Source of the DNA: an uncultured Hyphomicrobiales bacterium
GTDB lineage: Bacteria; Pseudomonadota; Alphaproteobacteria; Rhizobiales; Xanthobacteraceae
Length of the DNA stretch: 64,000 nt
Reading direction: 5' to 3'
Assembly: GCA_903878085.1 (NCBI GenBank)
Contig: CAIRGJ010000064.1
Location: 124,001-188,000, forward strand
The first letter of the stretch is position 1. Each line of letters opens with the position of its first letter. Both the position numbers and the translations under genes were made by a program. Shown here in pieces: positions 27,421 through 37,124 of this stretch. The notes under the pieces are model-generated. The model was not told the DNA's origin and did not search any database. It was given only the letters and a program-made list of their open reading frames with translations.

Positions 27421-27732
27421 ATGCGGACAGTAGTGTTCAGTCTCGCCGCCGTTCTTTGTCTCAGTTTCTTCAGTTCCGCGCAGGCGGAGCGGCGCATGTT
27501 CATCATCGCCAACGATGCCGACGGCTACGGCATCGATCGTTGCCTTGCCACCGGCGCCAAATGCGGCGCGGCGGCGGCCAATGCCTACTGCAAATCGCAT
27601 GAATTCGCCGAAGCCACGACCTACAGCAAGGTCGACCGCGACGACATTACCGGCGCTATCCCGAACGGCGGCTCGGGCGGCTGCAAAGGTCCCAAGTGCG
27701 ACGACTTCGTCGCCATCGTCTGCAACCGCTAA
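27421..27732 (+). CDS. Small secreted protein, Cys-rich, unknown function
   Basis: A 103-residue protein. A signal peptide (MRTVVFSLAAVLCLSFFSSAQA) is followed by a ~80-residue mature domain with Cys in DRCLATGAKCG, AYCKSHEF, GGCKGPKCDDF and a terminal IVCNR. The even spread of six Cys suggests disulfide bonds in the periplasm. I do not recognise a named family. Start chosen at the ATG at 27421, directly at the signal peptide; the frame opens twelve bases earlier. Confidence 0.75.
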   Translation: MRTVVFSLAAVLCLSFFSSAQAERRMFIIANDADGYGIDRCLATGAKCGAAAANAYCKSHEFAEATTYSKVDRDDITGAIPNGGSGGCKGPKCDDFVAIVCNR

Positions 27733-27894
27733 GTTCTGCGCCGGTTGGCCGATTGGGGCGTCGCAATGCCGCAGGTTAGAAGATTTCTAAACTAGTTGCG
27801 CGCGGTCGCAGTTTCAGCCAAAGTCTCATTGCGCTTGAAGGCGGGTCTGAGTTCTAGAAGGTCCTCCCGGCGCTGGGAAACGGCAGCGCAGACA

Positions 27895-28404
27895 ATGACC
27901 GACCAGACTGCTCAGCGGGCGCCCGGCCCTTCCGAGGCCGCGCTCAAGCTCGAAGAGTTTTTGCCCTATCGGCTCAACGTCTGCGCCAGCCTGGTGTCGG
28001 CGGCGCTGTCGCAGATTTATGCCGATCGCTACAAGATCGGCATTCCCGAGTGGCGCGTCCTGGTCACGCTGGGCCAATACGGCATGATGACCGCCAAAGC
28101 GGTCGGCGTTCACAGTCACATGCACAAAACCAAGGTGTCGCGCGCGGTCGCCCTGCTGGAGCGCCGCAAGCTGGTGATGCGCCGCACCAATCGCGCCGAT
28201 TTGCGCGAGGCGTTTCTGTCGCTCGCGCCCGCGGGCCGCGACATCTACAGCGAACTGACGCCGACCGCGATGGATTTTTCCCATCAGTTGATGGACACGA
28301 TCGATGCCGCCGACCGCGCCGCTCTCGACCGGGCTTTGGCGAAGCTCACCGAGCGCGCTGCGCGGCTCGTTCCCGATATCGCCAAAGGTGGCGACCCGCG
28401 GTAA
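27895..28404 (+). CDS. MarR-family transcriptional regulator
   Basis: A 169-residue winged-helix regulator. The recognition region reads MTAKAVGVHSHMHKTKVSRA, followed by VALLERRKLVMRRTNRADLREAFLSLAPAG, which is the wing typical of MarR. It would act as a dimer on a nearby operator. The maiA gene follows 43 bases downstream in the same direction, so it may regulate aromatic amino-acid breakdown; this is inference. ATG at 27895 is chosen because an upstream extension looks non-coding (Ser/Arg-rich). Confidence 0.88.
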   Translation: MTDQTAQRAPGPSEAALKLEEFLPYRLNVCASLVSAALSQIYADRYKIGIPEWRVLVTLGQYGMMTAKAVGVHSHMHKTKVSRAVALLERRKLVMRRTNRADLREAFLSLAPAGRDIYSELTPTAMDFSHQLMDTIDAADRAALDRALAKLTERAARLVPDIAKGGDPR

Positions 28405-28447
28405 TCTTCCGTGTAAAGTCCGCGCGCATTCAAGCCGGGGACTTTCC

Positions 28448-29083
28448 GTGAAACTTTATTCCTACTTCCGTTCCTCCGCCGCCTACCGGGTGCGGATCGC
28501 GCTCAACCTCAAGGGCTTGCCCTATGAGATGACATCGATCCATTTGACCAAAGACGGCGGCCAGCAACGCAAGCCGGAATTTTCCGCCATCAACCCGCAG
28601 ATGCGCGTGCCGGCGCTGGCCTTGTCCAGCGGCGACATTCTGACCCAATCGCTGGCGATCATCGAATATCTCGACGACATTCAACCCGAACCGGCTTTGC
28701 TGCCGGCCGACGCGCTCGATCGCGCCAAAGTGCGGGCCATCGCACAAATGGTCGCTTGCGATATTCATCCGCTCAATAATCTGGTGACGCTGCAGTATCT
28801 CAAGCGCGTGCTCAAGCATGAGCAGGCGGAGATCGACGCCTGGTACCACCATTGGGTGATCGAGGGTTTCACCGCGATCGAAGCCATGATCGCGCCCGGA
28901 CCTTACGCCTATGGCGCACATCCGACGCTGGCCGACATCTGCCTGGTGCCGCAGGTGTTCAATGCGCGGCGGCTGAAAGTGCCGCTCGATAAGTTCCCGA
29001 AAATCACCGCGGTCGAGGCCGCCTGCCTGAAACTGCCGGCCTTCGACAAAGCGCGGCCCGAGAACCAGCCGGATGCGGAGTGA
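28448..29083 (+). CDS. maiA: Maleylacetoacetate isomerase (zeta-class GST)
   Basis: A 211-residue GST. The zeta-class signature SSAAYRVRIALNLKG (residues 9-23) is present, followed by NPQMRVPALALSSGDILTQSLAIIEYL. It isomerises maleylacetoacetate (tyrosine catabolism) using glutathione. Other zeta GSTs act on related diacids, so the substrate is probable, not proven. GTG start at 28448; a GGGG stretch lies about eight bases upstream. Downstream of a marR gene. Confidence 0.85.
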   Translation: MKLYSYFRSSAAYRVRIALNLKGLPYEMTSIHLTKDGGQQRKPEFSAINPQMRVPALALSSGDILTQSLAIIEYLDDIQPEPALLPADALDRAKVRAIAQMVACDIHPLNNLVTLQYLKRVLKHEQAEIDAWYHHWVIEGFTAIEAMIAPGPYAYGAHPTLADICLVPQVFNARRLKVPLDKFPKITAVEAACLKLPAFDKARPENQPDAE

Positions 29084-29153
29084 CGCGCGCCGCTTGGCCT
29101 GCTAGACCCCCGCCCGCGTCTTTCCACCCCTCCCGCATGAACGAAAACAAGCC

Positions 29154-30038
29154 GTGGCATCCACCAAACTCGTCCGCGTCGTCCTCTGGATGGTCGGCGC
29201 ATTGCTCTCGTTCTCGGTCATGGCGGTGTCGATCCGCGAACTGGCCAGTGGCGGTCTGAGCATTTTCGAAATTCTCGCGATCCGCAGCGGCGTCGCATTG
29301 CTCGTGCTTGTGGTCCTGCTGATCGTTCGCCCGGAATTGCGGGCCTACACGCGCCCGCAGCGTATGCCGCTCAATTTTCTGCGCAACGGCGTGCACTACG
29401 CGTCGCAGTTCTGCTGGGCGCTCAGCCTCACGATGCTGCCGCTCGCGATGGTGTTCTCGCTCGAGTTCACCATGCCGGCCTGGACCGCCTTGCTCGCCGT
29501 CTGGCTGCTGCACGAGAAGATGACCCCGAGCCGTCTCGGCGTGGTCGTGCTCGGCCTGGTCGGCGTGCTCGTGATATTGCGGCCGGGCATTGCCAGCTTC
29601 AATCCGGCGGCGTTCCTCGTATTGGCCGCCGCGTTCGGTTACGCCATCACCATGATCACCACCAAAAAACTGACCGCGACCGAGACGACGTTCGGCATCA
29701 TCTTCTGGATGGCGGTGATCCAACTGCCGTTATCGTTGATCGGCAGCGATCCGCTGGTATTTTTCCATCTTGAGACACGCCATATTTTACCCGCAATCGG
29801 GGTCGGAATTGCCGGCCTGACGTCGCATTATTGCTTGAGCAACGCGTTCCGCGCCGGCGACGCCACACTGGTGGTTCCCTTGGATTTCATGCGCAGTCCG
29901 CTCATTGCCGTCGTCGGCTGGGCGTTTTACGGCGAGCAGCTCGACATTTTCGTGCTGCTCGGCGCCCTGATCATCGTTGCCGGCGTGCTGTGGAATCTGC
30001 GCTCAGAGGTCGCACGGGTGAGGCTCGCATCGTCATGA
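29154..30038 (+). CDS. EamA/DMT-superfamily permease
   Basis: A 294-residue membrane protein with ten hydrophobic helices arranged as two EamA repeats. The first repeat includes LSIFEILAIRSGVALLVLVV and ends near LVGVLVILRPG; the second carries YCLSNAFRAGDATLVVPLDF and GALIIVAGVLWNLR. Such proteins export metabolites or amino acids. Substrate unknown. I used GTG at 29154; an ATG at 29137 is out of frame. It follows maiA on the same strand after 70 bases. Confidence 0.85.
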   Translation: MASTKLVRVVLWMVGALLSFSVMAVSIRELASGGLSIFEILAIRSGVALLVLVVLLIVRPELRAYTRPQRMPLNFLRNGVHYASQFCWALSLTMLPLAMVFSLEFTMPAWTALLAVWLLHEKMTPSRLGVVVLGLVGVLVILRPGIASFNPAAFLVLAAAFGYAITMITTKKLTATETTFGIIFWMAVIQLPLSLIGSDPLVFFHLETRHILPAIGVGIAGLTSHYCLSNAFRAGDATLVVPLDFMRSPLIAVVGWAFYGEQLDIFVLLGALIIVAGVLWNLRSEVARVRLASS

Positions 30039-30060
30039 TTTCCGCATTAAAGTCCCGGGC

Positions 30061-31113
30061 ATGACTGGATTGGTTCACAGAATTGCGGCAGCCGCGGCTT
30101 TTGCCGTGTCGGCTTGCGCGGTCGCGTTCGCGCAAGCGCCGAACCCGGCATGCCAGCGCCTCGAAGCGCAACTGACATCGCTCGACCAGGGCAACACCGA
30201 TCCGTCGCGCGCCGATCAAATTCGCCGCGCGGAAGACGCCGTCAATCGTCAGCAGTCCGAGGTCGACCGGCTGGTCGGCCAGGCGCGCAAGATGGGCTGC
30301 GAAAATTCCGGTTTTTTCTCGATCTTCAACACGCCGCCGCCGCAATGCGGCGCGCTGAACAGGCAGATCGACCAGCAGCGCACCAATCTCGAAAACATGC
30401 AGAACGGGCTCGAACGGCTCAATGGCGGCACATCGGAGCGCGCCTCGCAGCGGCAGTCGCTGCTGATCGCGCTCAGCACTAATGGTTGCGGCGCGCAGTA
30501 TCGTTCCGCGGCGCTGGCCGGCCAGCAGGGCGGCTTCTTCGACCGGCTGTTCGGCAACAACAGCGTCAATTCGTCGGTACCCGGTGCGATGGGCGGCACG
30601 TTCCGCACCATCTGCGTGCGGACCTGCGACGGGTTTTACTATCCGATTTCCTATTCGACCTCGTCCGACCGCTTCCGCGACGACGAGCAGACCTGCCAGC
30701 GCATGTGCCCGGCGTCCGAGGTCCAACTCTACTCCTATCACAATCCCGGCGAGGAAGTGGCTCAGGCGGTATCGCTGAGCGGCCAGCCCTATAGCACGCT
30801 GCCGACGGCGTTCAGCTATCGCAAGGCGGTCAACCGGGCGTGCAGTTGCCGCAAGCCGGGCGAAAGTTGGAGCGACGCGCTCAAGGCCAGCGGGCCCGAC
30901 GCGACGGTTGCGCCGGGTGACGTGGTTGTGACCGAAAAGAACGCGAAGCAATTGTCGCAGCCGCGTGTCGGCGCCGATGGCAAACCGCTCCGTCCCGACC
31001 CGCGCGCCAAGACACCGGCCGATCCAGCGCCATTAGCGGAAGCGCCTGGCGAGATCGATCCGGCGAAGCGGACCGTGCGCACGGTGGGCCCGAGTTTCCT
31101 GCCGGTCCGCTAG
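30061..31113 (+). CDS. DUF2865 secreted protein
   Basis: A 350-residue exported protein. The signal peptide ends near AFAQA. A Gln/Arg-rich, probably coiled-coil region follows (residues 30-140), then the Cys-containing core GGTFRTICVRTCDGFYYPIS, CQRMCPASEVQLYSYHNPGE and NRACSCRKPGESWSDAL, which I recognise as DUF2865, a family common in Hyphomicrobiales. The tail is Pro/Ala/Lys-rich. The function of the family is unknown. Convergent with nadE. Confidence 0.85.
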   Translation: MTGLVHRIAAAAAFAVSACAVAFAQAPNPACQRLEAQLTSLDQGNTDPSRADQIRRAEDAVNRQQSEVDRLVGQARKMGCENSGFFSIFNTPPPQCGALNRQIDQQRTNLENMQNGLERLNGGTSERASQRQSLLIALSTNGCGAQYRSAALAGQQGGFFDRLFGNNSVNSSVPGAMGGTFRTICVRTCDGFYYPISYSTSSDRFRDDEQTCQRMCPASEVQLYSYHNPGEEVAQAVSLSGQPYSTLPTAFSYRKAVNRACSCRKPGESWSDALKASGPDATVAPGDVVVTEKNAKQLSQPRVGADGKPLRPDPRAKTPADPAPLAEAPGEIDPAKRTVRTVGPSFLPVR

Positions 31114-31117
31114 ATCT

Positions 31118-32860
31118 CTAGAAGTCGAAGGCTTCGGATTTGACCGGCTTGCCCGCGACCGGCGAGGCGCCGGCTTCCGGCAGCGGCGTGCCGGGATCGC
31201 GGAAGCGGTTGGTGATCGGATAGCGGCGGTCGCGGCCGAAATTCTTCAACGTCACTTTGACGCCCGGCGCCGCCTGGCGGCGCTTGTATTCGGCGATGTG
31301 CAACATGCGCTCGATGCGCACCACAATAGCGCGATCGAAACCGGCGGCAACGATAGTCGAGATCGGCTCCTCGCGCTCCACCAGCCGTTCCAGGATCGGA
31401 TCGAGCATCGAATAAGGCGGCAGCGAGTCCTCGTCCTTCTGATTTTCGCGCAGCTCCGCGGTCGGCGGCCGGGTGATGATATTCTCCGGGATCACGCCAC
31501 CACTTGGGCCCATCGCGCCGTCCGGCTTCCATTCATTGCGCAGCCGCGACAAGCGGAACACCTGGGTCTTGTACAGGTCCTTGATCGGGTTGAAGCCGCC
31601 GTTCATGTCGCCATAGAGCGTGGCATAGCCGACCGACATCTCCGATTTGTTGCCGGTGGTCACCACCATCAAATTGAACTTGTTGGAGATCGCCATCAGG
31701 ATCGTGCCGCGCGCGCGCGCCTGCAGATTTTCTTCCGTCACGTCGCGCGGCATGCCGGCGAAGGCCGGCGCGAGCGCCGCTTCGAAACCCTCGACCGCGG
31801 GCGCGATTGGCAATAACTCGTAGTGCACGCCCAGCGCCTTGGCGCAGGCCGCCGCATCGTCGAGCGATTCCTGCGCCGTAAATTTGTAAGGCAGCATTAC
31901 GCAACGCACGCGATCGGGACCGAGCGCGTCGGTCGCCATCGCCGCGCACAAGGCTGAATCGACGCCGCCGGACATGCCCAGCACCACACCGGGAAATCCG
32001 TTCTTGTTGACGTAGTCGCGCAAGCCCAGCACGCAGGCCGCATAGTCGGCGCGATCGGCTTCAACCGAAGCCACCATCGGTCCGTTCTCGCAACGCCAGG
32101 TGCCGCCGCTCCGGACCCATTGCGTGGTGACGATGGCTTCCTGAAAAGCGCCAAGCTGAAACGCCAGCGAGCAATCGGCATTGAGTCCGAACGACACGCC
32201 GTCGAACACCAGTTCGTCTTGTCCCCCGACTTGATTGACGTAAATCGCGGCCAAGCCCTGCTCGGTGACGCGCGCGACTGCGATGTTGAGCCGCACGTCA
32301 CCCTTCTGCCGCCAGTACGGCGAGCCGTTCGGCACCACCAGAAGCTCGGCACCGGTTTCCGCCAGACACTCGACGACTTCCTCGCCCCAGATATCCTCGC
32401 AGATCGGCACGCCTAGCCGCACGCCGCGGAAATTCACCGGGCCTGGCATGGGGCCGGGCGCAAAGACGCGCTTCTCGTCGAACACGCCGTAATTGGGAAG
32501 ATCGACCTTGTAGCGCAGCGCGGCGATGGCGCCGCCGTCGAGCAAGGCGACCGCGTTATAGAGCTTGCCGCCATCGACCCAGGGGCTGCCGACCAGCAAG
32601 GCGGGGCCTGGGGTCGCGGTCTCAACGGCCAGCTGCTCGATCGCGGAGCGGCAGGCCGCCTGGAACGCGGGCTTGAGCACCAGATCCTCGGGCGGATAAC
32701 CGGCGATGAACAATTCGGGAAAGACGACCAGATCGGCGCCCTGCGCGGCCGCCTCGGCGCGGGCACGGCGCACTTTCTCGGCATTGCCGGCGACGTCGCC
32801 AACCGTCGAGTTCAGCTGGGCAATCGCAATCGCGAGTCTATCGGAAGGGCGGGCGTTCAT
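31118..32860 (-). CDS. nadE: Glutamine-dependent NAD+ synthetase
   Basis: A 580-residue two-domain enzyme. The N-terminal nitrilase-like glutaminase domain has Glu49 (VVFPELF), Lys118 (RYKVDLPNY) and Cys154 (VPICEDIWG). The C-terminal ATP pyrophosphatase domain has the P-loop GMSGGVDSALC (SGGVDS 297-302) and later NKSEMSVGYATLYGDMNGG. It amidates deamido-NAD in the last step of NAD synthesis. The start at 32860 puts IAIAQLNSTVGD near the N-terminus as expected. Confidence 0.95.
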   Translation of the reverse strand: MNARPSDRLAIAIAQLNSTVGDVAGNAEKVRRARAEAAAQGADLVVFPELFIAGYPPEDLVLKPAFQAACRSAIEQLAVETATPGPALLVGSPWVDGGKLYNAVALLDGGAIAALRYKVDLPNYGVFDEKRVFAPGPMPGPVNFRGVRLGVPICEDIWGEEVVECLAETGAELLVVPNGSPYWRQKGDVRLNIAVARVTEQGLAAIYVNQVGGQDELVFDGVSFGLNADCSLAFQLGAFQEAIVTTQWVRSGGTWRCENGPMVASVEADRADYAACVLGLRDYVNKNGFPGVVLGMSGGVDSALCAAMATDALGPDRVRCVMLPYKFTAQESLDDAAACAKALGVHYELLPIAPAVEGFEAALAPAFAGMPRDVTEENLQARARGTILMAISNKFNLMVVTTGNKSEMSVGYATLYGDMNGGFNPIKDLYKTQVFRLSRLRNEWKPDGAMGPSGGVIPENIITRPPTAELRENQKDEDSLPPYSMLDPILERLVEREEPISTIVAAGFDRAIVVRIERMLHIAEYKRRQAAPGVKVTLKNFGRDRRYPITNRFRDPGTPLPEAGASPVAGKPVKSEAFDF

Positions 32861-32921
32861 GACAAAGACTTAGCGCCTGCCCTTCCGAACGGCAATCGTG
32901 AACGGGGCTCGCGGCCGCAGA

Positions 32922-34088
32922 TCAGTCAAACGCGGTACGAATACCCGCCGCGCCGCCACCGACCTTGATCGTGCCGGTCTTTTTCAGCGCTTTGCCCGTA
33001 AAGGCAAACACGTCGATCGACTTCTCCGCCATCGACTGGGCCAGCAGGGTCTTGCCGTCTTTGCTCCACACCACGCCCTGGCCCCAGGCGCCGAATTCGG
33101 CCTTCGCCGCCGGCGTCAGCTTGGTCCCGTTGATACGGAAGATCGAGAGGATGCTGCCTTTGTGATAGTTCGGATGCGACGACGGCTTGTTCGAACCGTT
33201 CTGCATCGTCACGGCGACATAGCTCCCATCGGGCGACATGGTGGCACCTTCGGGGATTTGCTCAACGGTAATCGTGTCGACGATGCGCGGCGGATTCACC
33301 TTGAGGTCGATGACCGAAATCATGTCGGTGTCGCCCTGCCCGCCGCCCTGGTTGGTCAGCACGGCCACGGTGCCCTTCGGGCTGATGGCGACACTGTAGG
33401 GGCGAAAGCCCGCAACCATGAACTGCTTGGTGTCCTCGACCTTGGTGCCGTCGACGCTGAGCACCGAGATGCGATGATCGCCGTCGCGAGTCACCAGCGC
33501 CATCTTGCCGTCGGGCGTGAAGGCGACGTGGCTCGGACCCGACTTCGGATTGCCGAAATCGACCTTGCCGGCCGCCGTCAACGTCTTGTTGGCGATGGTG
33601 AAGACCGACACGGTACCGTCGTTGCGGTTGGCGACCAGCGCCAGAGTACCCGCCGCATTAATCGACAGTCCGGACGGAGCGGCGCCCGCTTCGACGGTCG
33701 CGATCACCACCGGGGGCTTCGCCTTCAGATCGATAACCGAAATCTGATTGTTGGCTGTGGTTTTCTTCGGATCGGCGGGGTCGATCTTGATCGCGCCGGT
33801 CACCAGCGCAATGCTTTCGTCTCTGGTAATGGCAACGCTCTGCGGCGGACCGACGACACTCGTCGGCGCCTTCAATTCGGCAATCACCTTCGGCGGCTTC
33901 GCCGAGAGGTCGATGATGGTGACGGTGTCAGACGCTGGATTTTGCACAACCGTGCCGACGCCGTTGACCAACGCGGCCTTGTTGTCGTTGGCGGATACAG
34001 CGATCTGCGCGGACGCGCCGACCGTGAGCAGCGGCAAAGCAAGCAGCGCGCAGGCAATCACCGGCGGCCACTGATGATGGCGTTTCAT
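32922..34088 (-). CDS. Secreted YncE-like beta-propeller protein
   Basis: A 388-residue exported protein. The signal peptide (ACALLALPLLTVGASAQ) is followed by repeated ~45-residue blades with VIDLKAKPPVVIATVEAG, VIDLKVNPPRIVDTITVE, FTPDGKMALVTRDGDHRISV and SPDGSYVAV. The repeats fit a YVTN/YncE seven-bladed propeller. Family members bind DNA or act at the envelope, but their role is unclear. It sits alone between nadE and aroG, transcribed with them. Confidence 0.8.
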   Translation of the reverse strand: MKRHHQWPPVIACALLALPLLTVGASAQIAVSANDNKAALVNGVGTVVQNPASDTVTIIDLSAKPPKVIAELKAPTSVVGPPQSVAITRDESIALVTGAIKIDPADPKKTTANNQISVIDLKAKPPVVIATVEAGAAPSGLSINAAGTLALVANRNDGTVSVFTIANKTLTAAGKVDFGNPKSGPSHVAFTPDGKMALVTRDGDHRISVLSVDGTKVEDTKQFMVAGFRPYSVAISPKGTVAVLTNQGGGQGDTDMISVIDLKVNPPRIVDTITVEQIPEGATMSPDGSYVAVTMQNGSNKPSSHPNYHKGSILSIFRINGTKLTPAAKAEFGAWGQGVVWSKDGKTLLAQSMAEKSIDVFAFTGKALKKTGTIKVGGGAAGIRTAFD

Positions 34089-34191
34089 GACAACTCCCCG
34101 GCCCGGATGTCGTTGTCTATGGCAGCAATCCGCGCCGAGCTCGCGGCTGCGCCCTGCCTAGACTAACACCGGAACCGGGAGAAAGCTTCCC

Positions 34192-35580
34192 CTACAACCC
34201 CGCCGCCGCGGGCAGCGGCTTGGCGTTGCCGACGCGCTCTTTCTTGAGCAATTTGGCCAGCAAGAACGCCATATCGATGGCCTGCTCGGCATTGAGCCGC
34301 GGATCGCAGACCGTGTGATAGCGGTCGTTGAGATCGGCATCCGAAATCGCGCGCGCGCCGCCGGTGCATTCGGTGACGTTCTGTCCGGTCATCTCCAGAT
34401 GCACGCCGCCGGCATAGGTGCCTTCGGCTTGGTGGATCTCAAAGAAGCTGCGAATTTCCTTGAGGATCAAATCGAACGGCCGGGTCTTATAGCCACTCGC
34501 CGAGGTGATGGTGTTGCCGTGCATCGGATCGCTCGACCACAGCACCACCCGGCCCTCGCGCTTCACGGCGCGGATCAGGGCCGGCAGTTGATCGCCGACC
34601 TTCTCGGCGCCGAAGCGGCCGATCAGGGTCAGGCGGCCGGCTTCGTTGTCCGGATTGAGGATATCGATCAGGCGCAACAGATCGTCGGCTTTGAGCGACG
34701 GCCCGCATTTCAGCCCAAGCGGATTCTTGACGCCGCGCGCATACTCGATGTGCGCGTGATCGTGCTGGCGGGTGCGGTCGCCGATCCAGAGCATGTGGCC
34801 CGAGGTCGCGTACCAGTCGCCGGTCGTGGAATCGACGCGGGTGAACGCCTCCTCGAAGCCGAGCAGCAGCGCTTCATGGCTGGTGTAGAACTCGGTGGTG
34901 CGCAGCTCGGGATGGCTTTCCAGATCGAGGCCGCAGGCCTGCATGAAGCCGAGCGCCTCGGAAATGCGGTCCGACAATTCGACATAGCGCCGCGACTGCG
35001 GCGAGTCCTTGACGAAGCCGAGCATCCACTGCCGAACGCTCCCGAGGTTCGCGTAGCCGCCTTGCGCGAAGGCGCGCAGCAGATTGAGCGTCGCCGCCGA
35101 CTGCCGGTAGGCAGAGAGCTGACGGCGCGGATCGGGCGTGCGCGCTTCCACGGTGAAAGCGTTGTCGTTGATGATGTCGCCGCGATAGCTCGGCAATTCG
35201 ATGCCGTCGCGTTTCTCGGTCGGCGACGAGCGCGGCTTGGCGAACTGGCCAGCGACGCGGCCGACTTTCACCACCGGCGAGGCGGCGGCATAGGTCAGCA
35301 CCACCGCCATCTGCAGGAACATGCGGAAGAAGTCGCGGATATTGTTGGCGCCGTGCTCGGCGAAGCTTTCGGCGCAATCGCCGCCCTGCAGCAGGAAAGC
35401 CTTGCCATTGGCGACCTTGGCCAGCTGCTTCTTCAGGCTGCGCGCCTCGCCGGCAAAAACCAGCGGCGGAAAGGTCGAAAGCTGCTTTTCGACATCGGCC
35501 AAGGCTTGCTGGTCCGGATAATCCGGGACCTGCTGTATAGGCTTTTTGCGCCAGCTATCGGGCGTCCAACGTTCGGGCAT
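34192..35580 (-). CDS. aroG: 3-deoxy-7-phosphoheptulonate synthase, class II
   Basis: A 462-residue plant-type DAHP synthase starting [20 protein letters not shown]. Catalytic and metal-binding segments include [49 protein letters not shown] and [18 protein letters not shown]. It commits erythrose-4-phosphate and PEP to the shikimate pathway. Class II enzymes here often carry their own regulation by aromatic products. ATG at 35580 is used; a GTG lies one codon upstream. A GC-rich hairpin is in the leader. Confidence 0.94.
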   Translation of the reverse strand: MPERWTPDSWRKKPIQQVPDYPDQQALADVEKQLSTFPPLVFAGEARSLKKQLAKVANGKAFLLQGGDCAESFAEHGANNIRDFFRMFLQMAVVLTYAAASPVVKVGRVAGQFAKPRSSPTEKRDGIELPSYRGDIINDNAFTVEARTPDPRRQLSAYRQSAATLNLLRAFAQGGYANLGSVRQWMLGFVKDSPQSRRYVELSDRISEALGFMQACGLDLESHPELRTTEFYTSHEALLLGFEEAFTRVDSTTGDWYATSGHMLWIGDRTRQHDHAHIEYARGVKNPLGLKCGPSLKADDLLRLIDILNPDNEAGRLTLIGRFGAEKVGDQLPALIRAVKREGRVVLWSSDPMHGNTITSASGYKTRPFDLILKEIRSFFEIHQAEGTYAGGVHLEMTGQNVTECTGGARAISDADLNDRYHTVCDPRLNAEQAIDMAFLLAKLLKKERVGNAKPLPAAAGL

Positions 35581-35601
35581 CACGAATTACTCCAAGATTG
35601 C

Positions 35602-35625
35602 GGGGGGTTATACACGAGCCCCCCC
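35602..35625 (-). promoter_or_regulatory. GC-rich hairpin in aroG leader
   Basis: On the minus strand a G-run (35619-35625) and a C-run (35602-35607) can pair as six or more GC pairs with an 11-base loop, ending about 21 bases before the aroG start. It may be a terminator or attenuator element for the gor transcript, or nothing. No leader peptide was seen. Confidence 0.3.
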
Positions 35626-35685
35626 GGCCAAGGCCAGATATTCGAGAGCCTTGGGTTAGCGGCTTAAATGGCTATTCGGCGGCCA

Positions 35686-37068
35686 TTATTCAGCAGCTTT
35701 GCGGCCATAGCTCATGGCCTTGTCACGCATCGTGACCAATTCCTCGGCCATGGTCGGGTGAACCGCCATGGTGGCGTCGAAATCGGCCTTGGTCGCCCCC
35801 ATTTTGACGGCAATGCCGATCAACTGGATCATCTCGCCGGCGTCGGGCCCGGCGATATGGCAGCCGACCACGCGGTCGGTGGTGCCATCGACCAGGAGTT
35901 TCATAAAGACGCGGGTGTTGCGGCCGGACAGCGTCGCCTTCATCGGCCGGAAGCTGGTCTTGTAGACGTCGAGGATCGCAAGCTGCTCGCGCGCTTGCGC
36001 CTCGGTCAGGCCGATGACGCCCAGCTCGGGTTCGGAGAACACCGCAGTCGGGATATTGAGGTGATCGACCTTGGTCGGCTTGCCGCCATACAGCGTGTCG
36101 GCGAAGGCATGACCCTCGCGGATCGCCACCGGCGTCAGGTTAACGCGGTTGGTGACGTCGCCGACGGCATAAATATTCGGCACCGAGGTCCGCGAGTACT
36201 CGTCTACTTCGATGCCGCCATGTTCGTGGCATCCCAAATTCAGCGCTTCGCAACCGATGCCCATGACGTTCGGCCGGCGCCCAATCGCGAACATGGTCTT
36301 GTCGGCTGCGATCGTGCTGTTGTCCGACAGCCGCACCATCAGCTCATCGCCGACCTTCTCGATAGCATCGACGGTGTGTCCGCAGGTCACGGTAATGCCG
36401 CGCGTCTGCATCTCGTTGCGAAGGTGCTCGCGGATATCGTCGTCGAAGCCGCGCAGAATATTCTCGCCGCGATAGACCAGCGTCACTTTGCTGCCGAGGC
36501 CGGCAAAGATGCAGGCGAATTCCACGGCAATATAGCCGCCGCCCTGCACGACAATCCGCTTGGGCAACTCGGTGAGATGAAACGCCTCGTTCGAGGAGAT
36601 CGCGTGCTCAATGCCGGGGATTTTCGGACCCATATGCGGCCAGCCGCCGGTCGCGATCAGGATTGTTTCGGCATGCACGCGCGCGCCGGTCGACAGACGC
36701 ACGGTGTTGGCGTCTTCGAGAACCGCGCGGCTCCGCACCAGATTGACCTTGTAGCGGTCGAGCGTGCCGACATAGGCCGCTTCCAGCCGATCGATCTCGC
36801 GGTCTTTGTTGGCGATCAGCGTCGCCCAGTTGAAGCTCGGCGCCGGCACGGTCCAGCCGAAACCGGCGGCATCCTCGAATTCGTGCGAAAAACGCGAGGC
36901 GTAGACCAGAAGTTTCTTCGGCACGCAGCCGCGGATGACGCAGGTGCCGCCGACCCGGAATTCCTCCGCGACCATGACGCGCGCGCCATAGCTCGATGCA
37001 ACGCGCGCGGCACGCACGCCGCCTGAGCCTGCTCCGATGACAAAGAGATCGACGTCGTGGTCCGCCAT
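35686..37068 (-). CDS. gor: Glutathione reductase
   Basis: A 460-residue FAD disulfide oxidoreductase. It has FVIGAGSGGVRAARVAS (FAD site), redox Cys43/Cys48 in GGTCVIRGCVPKK, a second Rossmann GGGYIAVEFACIFAGLGS, and the C-terminal active-site His/Glu pair in MAVHPTMAEELVTM. It keeps glutathione reduced with NADPH. The GCVPKK context favours glutathione reductase over dihydrolipoamide dehydrogenase. Downstream of rpiA and the DUF2059 gene. Confidence 0.93.
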   Translation of the reverse strand: MADHDVDLFVIGAGSGGVRAARVASSYGARVMVAEEFRVGGTCVIRGCVPKKLLVYASRFSHEFEDAAGFGWTVPAPSFNWATLIANKDREIDRLEAAYVGTLDRYKVNLVRSRAVLEDANTVRLSTGARVHAETILIATGGWPHMGPKIPGIEHAISSNEAFHLTELPKRIVVQGGGYIAVEFACIFAGLGSKVTLVYRGENILRGFDDDIREHLRNEMQTRGITVTCGHTVDAIEKVGDELMVRLSDNSTIAADKTMFAIGRRPNVMGIGCEALNLGCHEHGGIEVDEYSRTSVPNIYAVGDVTNRVNLTPVAIREGHAFADTLYGGKPTKVDHLNIPTAVFSEPELGVIGLTEAQAREQLAILDVYKTSFRPMKATLSGRNTRVFMKLLVDGTTDRVVGCHIAGPDAGEMIQLIGIAVKMGATKADFDATMAVHPTMAEELVTMRDKAMSYGRKAAE

Positions 37069-37124
37069 CGGCTGCTATCGCCCTAGTGTGAGAACCCGCC
37101 GCACGGCGACCCGGCCATCGCCGT

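Noticed and set aside
32898..37026. Three long plus-strand frames (422, 450 and 452 codons)
   Set aside because: Each lies exactly opposite a conserved gene (beta-propeller, aroG, gor) and is His/Arg/Gly-rich without motifs.
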